From NCBI GenBank assembly GCA_003452735.1, contig DMNL01000073.1, positions 1 through 8,897 of the forward strand: 8,897 bases of DNA. The letters run 5' to 3'. The DNA comes from Spirochaetaceae bacterium. GTDB lineage: Bacteria; Spirochaetota; Spirochaetia; Treponematales; Rectinemataceae. A model generated the notes under the pieces. It was not told where the DNA came from, did no database searches, and worked only from the letters and a program-made list of their open reading frames with translations. Positions 1-7,151 of this stretch are shown piece by piece; within the stretch, counting starts at the first letter, position 1; every line of letters begins with the position of its first letter. A program made the position numbers and the translations under genes.

Positions 1-2
1 TT

Positions 3-674
3 CTCCGCCGAGGAAATTCTCCCTATAAGATGGCTGAATTCAGAAGGGCTCGGCTAGAAGCTTCTTCCCTTGTTAAATATGATTTACCAGAAGATTCTGG
101 AAACTCGGATTCTGAGTCAATGAAAAACGTCTCTAAAGAAGACAGATCAAGCCGGGTTCAATATTTGTTGCCTCCTATCGAATACTATGAGATCCAATAT
201 CCCATATATATCAGCGAAAATATAATTTGCGTTGCGACCCAGTATTATTTATTCAATGGAGGAGCGCACGGTTCGGCTTCGACAGATCTTGATATCATAG
301 ATCGAAAGACTGGCAAACGGCTTGAAGTCGGTGATGTTTTAGTAGGAGATTGGAAAATAGCTCTCGGGCCAAAGCTCAAGGCAGAATTGCTTAGGCAGAG
401 CAGATATTGGAAGGCTTCGGGAAGTGCTGCCAAAGTTCAGAACGATAAAAATATCTCCATCGAAGATCTTCGCGAGCTTGGATTATTCGAATCTGATATA
501 TACCCATCCGACAAAATATTCTTGTGCAAAACAGGAATAGGCTTTGAATACGATCAATACGAACTCGCTCCTAGATATTTTGGAGAGTTCATCATATTGC
601 TTCCGTGGGATGAACTAAAGCCTTTCCTTAATCCAGCGTTTTTTACTGATGGACAGATATTAGGCTCGATCTAA
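3..674 (+). CDS. DUF3298 (RsiV-type C-terminal domain) protein, 5' end cut by window
   Basis: The frame is open to the left edge, so the gene probably starts upstream. The first Met is at base 30 and no well-spaced ribosome site precedes it. Numbered from that Met, residues 72-82 read YYLFNGGAHGS and are followed by a 'DRKTGKRLEVGDV' stretch. Residues 168-187 carry the G-F-YDQYELAP-GEF pattern, and LPWDELKPFL follows at 191-200. These are hallmarks of DUF3298, a domain found at the C-terminus of anti-sigma factor RsiV and of many secreted or periplasmic bacterial proteins. RsiV is known to bind lysozyme, but most members have no known function and I assign none here. A signal peptide or DUF4163 partner domain would lie outside the window. 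Its TAA (672-674) overlaps the stop of the convergent ileS gene. Confidence 0.75.
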   Translation, partial: LRRGNSPYKMAEFRRARLEASSLVKYDLPEDSGNSDSESMKNVSKEDRSSRVQYLLPPIEYYEIQYPIYISENIICVATQYYLFNGGAHGSASTDLDIIDRKTGKRLEVGDVLVGDWKIALGPKLKAELLRQSRYWKASGSAAKVQNDKNISIEDLRELGLFESDIYPSDKIFLCKTGIGFEYDQYELAPRYFGEFIILLPWDELKPFLNPAFFTDGQILGSI

Positions 675-3600
675 GCTTTTTCCAGGTTGAATATCCAAGC
701 CTTATCGCCTGCTTCTACTGTAAAGCCATTTATCATGGCTTTGTCTATATCCTTCCAATCGATTCTTAGGGCTAAGGTCTCATCAGCTACCATTTGACCG
801 AAGCGGTCCAGTGCAGCCCTAAGTTCATCATCGCCGGAAACCTCTAGGATAATCCTATCGGTCACATCGAGACCTTTTTCCTTCCGGGCATTCTGTATTC
901 CTCGGATTAAGTCGCGCACATATCCTTCATAGAGCAATTCGGAGTCAATATTGGTATCGAGCGCTACAGTAAGGCTACCTTCATTTAGGACCTTGAGGCC
1001 TTGTTTTTCCTCGCGGATTATATCTACTCGGGAACTATCTAGGATTAATTCTTTGCCTGAGCTCAGGGTGAGCAAGATATGCTCCTCATCTAGGAGACGA
1101 GCAATTTCTTTGCTGCTCAGGTTGGCGATTTTTTCTGCAGCTTCCTTCATATAAGAACCAAGCTCTTTGCCCAGTACACGGAAATTGGCTTTAGCGTGAT
1201 ATTCGACGAGATCCTCTTCTTTTTCATGGATGACCACAGCTTTGACATTGAGTTCTTCTCGGAGAATGTCTTCCATTCGCGCCAAAACTTCGCGTTCTTC
1301 CGGAACTCGGCTGATAAGTTGAATCGATGCAAGAGGCTGGCGTATTTTAATATCATTGGCCACTCTGAGAGATCGCCCCATAGTAACGGCCTGTCGCACA
1401 ATGCGCATATCGCGCTCTAATTCGAGGTTGCGATACTTTTCTTCTGTTTTAGGCCAGTCTGACAGATGGATCGATTCGGGTTCCATTTGAAGCTTTATGT
1501 TCTGATAGATTGCCTCTGTGACAAATGGAATTACGGGCGCCATGACTAAGGTAAGTCGGCGAAGAACACGGTAGAGGGTCTTATAGGCATTCTTCTTATC
1601 TGTATCGTTTTCTGATTTCCAGAATCTGCGTCGCGAACGACGGATATACCAATTGTTTAAACTGTCCACGAATTCGACAGTCGGGGCTATGGCTGCTTGT
1701 AGATCGAAGGTTTCGAAACCGGTCGTCACATCGGCAATCATTTTTTCGCATACAGATAGTATCCATTTGTCCAGAGGATTTTCGACTTGCGTGCAGTCTA
1801 AATCTTCAGCCACAAAGCCATCAATATTTGCGTATGTGACAAAAAAACTATAGGCATTCCAAAGTGGGAGGATTACGCTCTTTAGAACATCCTTGACACC
1901 TTCGTCTGAATAGCAAAGGTCTTCAGCCTTTATGACAGCTGAATTCATGAGAAAGAGTCTTAGGGCATCGGCACCGAATTTGTCCATTACTTCGGAAGGA
2001 TCGGTGTAGTTTCTTAGGCTTTTAGACATCTTTTTGCCATCTTCGGCCAATACAAGGCCATTGACGACACAAGCCTTAAAGGCAGGCTTGTCAAAAAGAG
2101 CTGCGGCAAGGATTGTCAATGTATAAAACCAGCCTCGCGTTTGGTCGAGACCCTCACAGATAAAATCTGCTGGGAAGTTGGATTCGAATTTTTGCTTGTT
2201 TTCGAAGGGATAATGATTCTGCCCGTATGGCATTGCTCCAGATTCGAACCAGCAATCGAGAACTTCAGGAATTCGATGCATGGTTCCACCGCAGCTGCAT
2301 GGAAGCGTAACTCTATCGAGATAATGCTTATGCAGGTCTTCCGGCACTTTGCCGCCGAGCTCTGCAAGTTCTTTACGAGAGCCTACACAGATGGTCTTTC
2401 CGCATTCATCGCATTTCCATATGGGAAGCGGGTTGCCCCAATATCTATTTCGGCTTATCGCCCAGTCTCGCGCATTTTCTAGCCATTTTCCGAATCGACC
2501 ATCGCGAATATGGGCAGGTACCCAGTAGATGCTTTTGTTGGCTCTAAGCATGGATTTTTTGATTGGCTCGATCTCAACGAACCAGCTAGAGATTGCACGG
2601 TAGATAAGTGGGCTTCCACAGCGCCAGCAATGCGGGTATGCGTGAACTATTTGGTCGCGCTTTACGAGTTTGCCTTCATTTTTAAGCCGATTCATTATCG
2701 CTTTGTCTGCATCTTTTACGAATAATCCCTTATAATCTGGAACTTCTTCAGTAAATCTGCATTCTTCGTCGACTGGGCATATAGTAGGAATGCTGGAGCC
2801 ACGCAATACTTCGTAATCTTCTTCACCAAAACCTGGTGCTGTATGAACTATTCCAGTTCCCTCTTCAGTAGTAACGTGCTGGCCAAGTACGGTCACAAAT
2901 GCACCTTTTTCAGCCAAGAAGGCGAAGTAGGGGAATAGTGGTTCGTATCGAATTCCGGTAAGTTCGCTGCCTTTTTTCTTCCATGAAAATTTCAATGATT
3001 CAGGATTCTTATAATAGTCGCTTAATCTTGATTCAGCAAGAATATATCGTTCTTTTCCATCGATTACACAGGCATAATCGATATCTGGGCCAAGACAAAG
3101 AGCGAGGTTTGAAACCAGTGTCCATGGGGTAGTTGTCCATGCTACGAAATATGTAGATCCGTCAGCTAGATCTGCAAGAGAAGGATCATCTAGCGATATT
3201 GGCAGGCCTGTTATTCTAAACCTCACAGTAATCGCAGGGTCGCTTACATCCTCATATCCCCCCAGTGAAAGCTCATGATTAGATAATACTGTAGAACATC
3301 GCGGACAATATGGGAGAATATAGTGGCCTTCATATATGAGTCCCTTGTCCCATAGGGATTTGACTACCCACCAGATCGATTCCATATAATCAGGTTCCAT
3401 AGTTTTATAGTCATGATCGAAATCGACCCAGCGGCCGAGGCGAGTAACGATCTGGCGCCATTCTTTTACATATCGAAGGACAGAACCTCGGCAAGCCTCA
3501 TTGAATTCGGCGATGCCATAGCGCTCAATGTCGGTCTTTGAATTTAGGCCAAGTTCTTTTTCGATAAGATTCTCTACTGGTAAGCCATGGCAATCCCATC

Positions 3601-3850
3601 CAAAGCGCCTTTCTACATGATAGCCTCGCATTGTTTTGTATCGAGGGAAAATATCTTTGATCGTACCTGGTACAAAGTGGCCAAAGTGAGGGAGTCCAGT
3701 TGCAAAGGGAGGGCCATCATAGAAACTGAATTCTGGTGCACCTTCACGCTGCGAAACTGACTTCTGGAATATATTCTGTTCTTCCCAAAATTGAACGATC
3801 GATTCTTCCTGCTTAGGGAAGTTGACCTTGGGGTCAACAGGCTTATACAC
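671..3850 (-). CDS. ileS: isoleucyl-tRNA synthetase, eukaryote-like (type 2) IleRS
   Basis: This cytoplasmic class Ia aminoacyl-tRNA synthetase charges tRNA-Ile with isoleucine using ATP. From the chosen GTG start it is 1059 residues. The HIGH signature appears as HFGH at 55-58 after YDGPPFATGLP. The CP1 editing domain includes WTTTPWT at 238-244. Cysteine pairs lie at 182/185, 408/411, 480/483 and 518/520. KMSKS is at 607-611, followed by the helical anticodon-binding domain. The length (type 1 enzymes are about 930 residues) and the lack of the C-terminal zinc-finger cysteines of type 1 IleRS (no Cys after residue 701) point to the eukaryote-like type 2 group, which spirochaetes are known to carry. 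Type 2 enzymes are often insensitive to mupirocin; for this protein that is inference. The longest frame starts 59 codons upstream at base 4027, but that segment is a hydrophobic non-IleRS stretch without a ribosome site. GTG at 3850 directly precedes the conserved YKPVDPKVNFPKQEE and has an ideal Shine-Dalgarno. The gene is transcribed alone here, converging on the DUF3298 gene. Confidence 0.97.
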   Translation of the reverse strand: MYKPVDPKVNFPKQEESIVQFWEEQNIFQKSVSQREGAPEFSFYDGPPFATGLPHFGHFVPGTIKDIFPRYKTMRGYHVERRFGWDCHGLPVENLIEKELGLNSKTDIERYGIAEFNEACRGSVLRYVKEWRQIVTRLGRWVDFDHDYKTMEPDYMESIWWVVKSLWDKGLIYEGHYILPYCPRCSTVLSNHELSLGGYEDVSDPAITVRFRITGLPISLDDPSLADLADGSTYFVAWTTTPWTLVSNLALCLGPDIDYACVIDGKERYILAESRLSDYYKNPESLKFSWKKKGSELTGIRYEPLFPYFAFLAEKGAFVTVLGQHVTTEEGTGIVHTAPGFGEEDYEVLRGSSIPTICPVDEECRFTEEVPDYKGLFVKDADKAIMNRLKNEGKLVKRDQIVHAYPHCWRCGSPLIYRAISSWFVEIEPIKKSMLRANKSIYWVPAHIRDGRFGKWLENARDWAISRNRYWGNPLPIWKCDECGKTICVGSRKELAELGGKVPEDLHKHYLDRVTLPCSCGGTMHRIPEVLDCWFESGAMPYGQNHYPFENKQKFESNFPADFICEGLDQTRGWFYTLTILAAALFDKPAFKACVVNGLVLAEDGKKMSKSLRNYTDPSEVMDKFGADALRLFLMNSAVIKAEDLCYSDEGVKDVLKSVILPLWNAYSFFVTYANIDGFVAEDLDCTQVENPLDKWILSVCEKMIADVTTGFETFDLQAAIAPTVEFVDSLNNWYIRRSRRRFWKSENDTDKKNAYKTLYRVLRRLTLVMAPVIPFVTEAIYQNIKLQMEPESIHLSDWPKTEEKYRNLELERDMRIVRQAVTMGRSLRVANDIKIRQPLASIQLISRVPEEREVLARMEDILREELNVKAVVIHEKEEDLVEYHAKANFRVLGKELGSYMKEAAEKIANLSSKEIARLLDEEHILLTLSSGKELILDSSRVDIIREEKQGLKVLNEGSLTVALDTNIDSELLYEGYVRDLIRGIQNARKEKGLDVTDRIILEVSGDDELRAALDRFGQMVADETLALRIDWKDIDKAMINGFTVEAGDKAWIFNLEKA

Positions 3851-3855
3851 GATAT

Positions 3856-3862
3856 CCTCCTC
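3856..3862 (-). promoter_or_regulatory. ribosome binding site that fixes the ileS GTG start
   Basis: On the minus strand GAGGAGG lies five bases (ATATC) before GTG at 3850-3848. It is a near-perfect anti-16S match and is the main reason for rejecting the longer frame beginning at 4027. Confidence 0.9.
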
Positions 3863-3875
3863 GATAATGTCACGA

Positions 3876-3904
3876 ATAATGCTGTATGTTGCAAATCCTT
3901 TCAA
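3876..3904 (-). promoter_or_regulatory. predicted ileS promoter (sigma70-like)
   Basis: The minus strand has TTGAAA (3904-3899, 5 of 6 to consensus), a 17-base spacer and CATTAT (3881-3876, 4 of 6). Transcription would start near 3869, giving a leader of about 20 bases that holds the GAGGAGG site. If the promoter is real, the hydrophobic upstream extension of the ileS frame is not transcribed. I see no T-box, terminator or other leader regulation. Confidence 0.5.
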
Positions 3905-4034
3905 GAGGAGGAAGTTAAATGCGAAGATGATGGAAACAAAAATGCGCAAGAATCGCGAAAAATATTGCAAAATAAGAAGGGCTTCCAAGGCGGGTGCCAA
4001 GATATGCGGATTAGTACAGTAATTCAATGTGGAT

Positions 4035-4062
4035 TTGCTAAAAAGAGAGATTGTGATATAAT
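4035..4062 (+). promoter_or_regulatory. predicted extended -10 promoter for the DUF4097-like gene
   Basis: TTGCTA (4035-4040, 4 of 6) is followed by a 16-base spacer and a perfect TATAAT (4057-4062) preceded by TG one base upstream (TGATATAAT), which is an extended -10. Transcription would start near 4069, about 70 bases before the ATG. It diverges from the ileS promoter about 130 bases away. Confidence 0.6.
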
Positions 4063-4125
4063 AATAAAAAATAATATCAAGATCTGCAGCTTACAGAATG
4101 GCAGGTAATGCATGGATTGAGAACC

Positions 4126-4131
4126 CGGAGG
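4126..4131 (+). promoter_or_regulatory. ribosome binding site deciding the DUF4097-like start
   Basis: CGGAGG lies nine bases before ATG 4141 and six bases before an adjacent in-frame TTG at 4138. The upstream in-frame ATG at 4108 has only a weak CAGG-like match before it, so initiation at 4138 or 4141 is favoured. Confidence 0.7.
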
Positions 4132-4140
4132 CATAATTTG

Positions 4141-5016
4141 ATGCGCACCGAAGGAATTGATATTGATTTCCGGTTTTTAGAAGATATTCAAGATGTGGAA
4201 GGCATCCGGAGGATAGTTATCCGTGTTTCAGAAGGCAATATCATAGTAACCAGATCAGAAGACCCACGGCTGCGATATTTTGTGGAACTTCAAGGGGTTC
4301 CTGGAGAGATCGACACATGGTCTTGCAGGTTTCGGCGAGCCGAGAGCATCGCGATTATCGAAGCAATAGGGAATGATTTTGTTAGAATCGGAAAATGCAA
4401 TATTTTTATCCCTTCTCATATATCAGATATTGAAGTGCATTCCTCTAGAGGATCGATAGAGATTCACGATATTCCTGCAAATGTTCTTGCCATTACCGAT
4501 CGGGGAGACATTAGCATTTCGAATGCCAAATTTGTAGAAGTCTCGAGCGTCAATGGCAATATCATAGTAGATAACAGTGAAGGATGTTCTGCGCGGAGCA
4601 TAAACGGCACTATTAGGTGCTCGAGAATTGCAGGTTCAGTCCAGGTGGAGACTCAGAGCAGTTTTGTCTTGATAGATCAGGTCGAAAAGAATGTAGCAGC
4701 AGTATGCGATCAGGGAAAGATAATAACACGCAGAGTCAAGGGAAGAGTTAGACTCATTTCCAACAAGGGCGATATCGAACTGGAAGTGAGCGGTGCATTT
4801 GGTGGCGGAGAAGTCCAGACATATTCAGGCGATATATCCATACAGCTCGAATATAGCAGCATAGAATTCAGAGCAGAAACGCTTTCGGGTCGAATAGAAG
4901 CAAGCTTTCCAGTCAGCGCTTCCGGCATAGGGCCTCAGCGCTGTACCTTCCGTACAGGAGAAGGGTCCAGACGCCTCTATGTAAAGAGCATTCTTGGCGA
5001 TATCGAGATTTCTTGA
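4141..5016 (+). CDS. DUF4097-like beta-strand repeat (putative beta-solenoid) protein
   Basis: This is a 291-residue protein of unknown function. From about residue 100 onward it is built of short repeats of the form S/D-x-G-x-I-x-I every 15-20 residues: SSRGSIEI 101-108, TDRGDISI 119-126, SVNGNIIV 136-143, SINGTIRC 153-160, CDQGKIIT 189-196, SNKGDIEL 207-214, TYSGDISI 227-234, TLSGRIEA 247-254 and a final ILGDIEIS ending the chain. This is the pattern of DUF4097 'putative adhesin' proteins, expected to fold as a right-handed beta-solenoid. There is no signal peptide, lipobox or membrane segment, so a cytoplasmic location is likely, unlike a true adhesin. The N-terminal 100 residues are beta-rich and unrecognised. 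ATG 4141 was chosen by its CGGAGG site; an in-frame ATG at 4108 would add 11 residues (MHGLRTRRHNL). It appears monocistronic. The family call is fairly safe, the function is unknown. Confidence 0.8.
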   Translation: MRTEGIDIDFRFLEDIQDVEGIRRIVIRVSEGNIIVTRSEDPRLRYFVELQGVPGEIDTWSCRFRRAESIAIIEAIGNDFVRIGKCNIFIPSHISDIEVHSSRGSIEIHDIPANVLAITDRGDISISNAKFVEVSSVNGNIIVDNSEGCSARSINGTIRCSRIAGSVQVETQSSFVLIDQVEKNVAAVCDQGKIITRRVKGRVRLISNKGDIELEVSGAFGGGEVQTYSGDISIQLEYSSIEFRAETLSGRIEASFPVSASGIGPQRCTFRTGEGSRRLYVKSILGDIEIS

Positions 5017-5094
5017 GTCTTTTGTTCTTTGGGCTACTATCAGAAGAATTATTGCAAAATAACTCTTATAACTAATTTCCTCATCTATAAATAA

Positions 5095-7044
5095 TCATTC
5101 TTCGAAGAGTTGTCTTATCTGATCCGCATATAGCTCATTGATCACATGGCGCTTTAAGTCGAGTTTTGCCGACAATTCGCGTCCCTCCTCGAAAGGAGAA
5201 GGCAAAAGAGCAAAGTGATATATGCGCTCGAAAGGCTTAAATCCATTCTTTATGCTGATATAGCTGTTTATCTCGCTATTGATGAGTTCTTTTACTTCGG
5301 GCTGTTCCAATAGCGACGGATAATCGTTGAATGGAATATCGTTCTCTTCTGCCCAAGCGGTAAGGACCTCCTGGTTTGGTACGATGAGAGCTGCTAGATA
5401 TCTTTGGTCTTGGCCAACTACTGCAGCTTGCTGAATATATGGGCTCTCGCACAATCTCTGTTCTATTGGCAAAGGCTCGATATTTTCCCCTCCACGCAAT
5501 ACTATCGTGTCTTTTACGCGGCCGATTATCTTAAGCTCACCATGGATAGTGAACATACCGAGATCACCAGTGTCCAACCAGCCATCCTTGGAGAGCACTT
5601 TTTCAGTGAGGTCGGGCCTCTTGTAATATCCAAGCATAACTTGAGGACCGCGGACATGAATAACGCCCTTTTGCCCTGCAGGAAGCACATTCCCTCGCTC
5701 ATCTACAATGCGAACCTCTGTTCCTCGGTGTACTGGACCTACTGTGCCTGTTACTGGATGATTTCTCAACCTTACGCTTATTACTGGTGCAGTTTCAGTC
5801 AGGCCATATCCTTCGAGTATTAAAATTCCGATAGCTTCAAAAAAGTGATCGACTGAAGCCGGCAAGGCTCCTCCGCCAGAAACGCCTGCAATGAAACGCT
5901 TTCCAAGCTTCTCCTTGATTTTTTTAAACACAAGCGCATCGCCTAAAGCGCGCAAAGGGGTAAGGAGCGCGAAGGGAATTATTGATATAGAAATATCGAC
6001 AAATCGCGATCTAGGAGAGAATTTTGGCAGCTGGTCGTAAAGCATATTCTTGAAATATGCATGTGCCTTTCCAATGCCTACGAACATCGAGAACATAGAC
6101 TTGGTGAGTCCTCCACTCTGGCGTATTGTCTTGTCCACTCCATCCTTTACGGATTCCCAGATGCGAGGAACGGTTGAAAACCAGTGGGGCTGCACTACCT
6201 CCATATCTTCCATAAGAATCGAGCCTATAGGCTTGGAATAAGCAATCGTACATCCAGCTTGTAGAAGAATGTATTGGACAGCTCGCTCGAATGAGTGCCA
6301 AATTGGAAGCACCGAAAGAAACACCTCGCCACTATTAACTTCAAGCAAATACGGGAAGTATTCGGTTTGGTGGAGAAAATTACCATGGCTAAGCATGACG
6401 CCTTTTGGTTCACCCGTGGTACCAGAAGTGTAGATTATGGTAGCAAGATCAGCTCTTGTGCCTTTTTGAGCCTCTTTTTGATAAAAATCAGGATCATTCT
6501 TATAGAGTGATAGGCCTTTCTCCATGATTTCAGAGAATATAGAAATAGTGAGTCCTGCCTGCCTTGCTTCTTCGGCAATTTGCGATGATGGTGGATCGAT
6601 TAAGATTATGGACCGCAGATTGGCATAAGGAGCTTCTATAAGCGACATTGAGTTGAAAGAAATGCGGCCTTGTTTGACATCGAGGATTTTTTTTAGTTGG
6701 CGCTCGTTTTCAAGAATGGTAGTCGAACATTCGCTCCAGCTTAGAATATATGCTATTTCCTGGGCTGTTGCATCGCAGCCACGCGGAACATCGACGGCCC
6801 CAATTCCGAGCATAGCGAGGTCCGCAAGAAGCCATTCTTTTCGGTTATCTGAAATAAAACCTATATTGTCTCCTCTTTTAATACCAAAATCACCTAGCCC
6901 AAGCGCAAATATGCTGATTTCCTTTAGGAGTTCACCATAGGTTATAGGTTGAAAATCGCCCTGCGCATCTTTAGAAAGCTGTACTGGGACATTGGGCTGT
7001 CTTTGAGCGAGCTCAATGTACATCTGAGGGATTGTATTTGCCAT
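5095..7044 (-). CDS. long-chain acyl-CoA synthetase (AMP-forming fatty acid-CoA ligase)
   Basis: This ANL-superfamily adenylating enzyme of 649 residues has the size and layout of bacterial long-chain fatty acid-CoA ligases. It activates a fatty acid with ATP to an acyl-AMP and then forms the CoA thioester, probably at the inner face of the membrane. Motifs visible: P-loop YTSGTTGEPKG 205-215; PIWHSFER 247-254, typical of the long-chain group; GGGALP 390-395; GYGLTE 412-417; DTGDLG 491-496; and the hinge/A8 block GRVKDTIVLRGGENIEP 508-524. The C-terminal A10 region reads ELSAKLDLKR (623-632), with Asp629 where long-chain ligases usually have the A10 lysine. ATG 7044 is preferred because GGAGGG sits eight bases upstream; a TTG at 7050 would be only two bases from that site. 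The gene stands alone, divergent from the rpsP operon and convergent with the DUF4097-like gene. Chain-length specificity cannot be read from the sequence, so no gene symbol is given. Confidence 0.93.
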   Translation of the reverse strand: MANTIPQMYIELAQRQPNVPVQLSKDAQGDFQPITYGELLKEISIFALGLGDFGIKRGDNIGFISDNRKEWLLADLAMLGIGAVDVPRGCDATAQEIAYILSWSECSTTILENERQLKKILDVKQGRISFNSMSLIEAPYANLRSIILIDPPSSQIAEEARQAGLTISIFSEIMEKGLSLYKNDPDFYQKEAQKGTRADLATIIYTSGTTGEPKGVMLSHGNFLHQTEYFPYLLEVNSGEVFLSVLPIWHSFERAVQYILLQAGCTIAYSKPIGSILMEDMEVVQPHWFSTVPRIWESVKDGVDKTIRQSGGLTKSMFSMFVGIGKAHAYFKNMLYDQLPKFSPRSRFVDISISIIPFALLTPLRALGDALVFKKIKEKLGKRFIAGVSGGGALPASVDHFFEAIGILILEGYGLTETAPVISVRLRNHPVTGTVGPVHRGTEVRIVDERGNVLPAGQKGVIHVRGPQVMLGYYKRPDLTEKVLSKDGWLDTGDLGMFTIHGELKIIGRVKDTIVLRGGENIEPLPIEQRLCESPYIQQAAVVGQDQRYLAALIVPNQEVLTAWAEENDIPFNDYPSLLEQPEVKELINSEINSYISIKNGFKPFERIYHFALLPSPFEEGRELSAKLDLKRHVINELYADQIRQLFEE

Positions 7045-7052
7045 TGCCAAAA

Positions 7053-7058
7053 CCCTCC
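7053..7058 (-). promoter_or_regulatory. ribosome binding site for the acyl-CoA synthetase gene
   Basis: On the minus strand GGAGGG lies eight bases before ATG 7044-7042. Its distance excludes the in-frame TTG at 7050 as the main start and shortens the protein by two residues. Confidence 0.75.
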
Positions 7059-7079
7059 ATCAACTATTTTGACATTATT

Positions 7080-7108
7080 ACCATAAATGTAAAGTTGGAA
7101 ATAGTCAA
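7080..7108 (-). promoter_or_regulatory. predicted promoter of the acyl-CoA synthetase gene
   Basis: The minus strand has TTGACT (7108-7103, 5 of 6), 17 bases, then TATGGT (7085-7080, 4 of 6). The start would be near 7073, with a leader of about 29 bases. Its -35 box lies inside the left arm of the inverted repeat at 7099-7127. An alternative -10, AATAAT, lies closer to the gene but is badly spaced from this -35. Confidence 0.45.
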
Positions 7109-7127
7109 GCTGCCGCGTTGACTATTT
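7099..7127. repeat. perfect 10-bp inverted repeat, operator-like, between divergent promoters
   Basis: AAATAGTCAA (7099-7108) and TTGACTATTT (7118-7127) are exact reverse complements separated by nine GC-rich bases (GCTGCCGCG). Each arm contains a TTGACT that serves as the predicted -35 box of one of the two divergent genes, so a protein bound here could block or bridge both promoters. The arm/spacer geometry resembles the HrcA operator CIRCE, but the sequence does not match it. A third, imperfect copy (TCAACTATTT, 8 of 10) lies at 7060-7069, next to the acyl-CoA synthetase ribosome site. Confidence 0.65.
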
Positions 7128-7147
7128 GGCCATTGATAGGATATAAC
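7118..7147 (+). promoter_or_regulatory. predicted promoter of the rpsP-khpA-rimM-trmD operon
   Basis: TTGACT (7118-7123, 5 of 6), an 18-base spacer and TATAAC (7142-7147, 5 of 6) form a good sigma70-type promoter. Transcription would start near 7152-7156, leaving a leader of about 90 bases before rpsP. The -35 box is in the right arm of the inverted repeat. Confidence 0.6.
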
Positions 7148-7151
7148 TTTC

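Noticed and set aside
3906..3930. Strong AGGAGG followed seven bases later by ATG on the plus strand, as if a gene started at 3919
   Set aside because: The frame is ATG CGA AGA TGA and stops after three codons, so it cannot be a normal gene. A leader peptide would need attenuator structures, and none are seen.
3851..4034. T-box or other tRNA-sensing leader upstream of ileS
   Set aside because: No T-box consensus, specifier hairpin or terminator/antiterminator pair could be found, and the predicted leader is only about 20 bases.
3791..4108. Plus-strand open frames of 105 and 66 codons over the ileS start and the divergent promoter region
   Set aside because: Most of their length is antisense to ileS or spans predicted promoters. 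The products look like shadow translations with no recognisable domain.
5017..5094. Bidirectional terminator between the DUF4097-like gene and the acyl-CoA synthetase gene
   Set aside because: The gap is AT-rich but contains no stem of useful length followed by a T-run on either strand; only short palindromes such as CTTCGAAG, inside the acyl-CoA synthetase coding end, were seen.
5404..5823. 139-codon plus-strand open frame inside the acyl-CoA synthetase gene
   Set aside because: It is wholly antisense to well-conserved motifs of the synthetase, and its composition (many Tyr, Cys, Trp) is typical of a shadow frame.
7099..7127. CIRCE (HrcA) operator
   Set aside because: The arm length and nine-base spacer resemble CIRCE but the arms are AAATAGTCAA/TTGACTATTT, not TTAGCACTC/GAGTGCTAA, and no heat-shock gene is adjacent.
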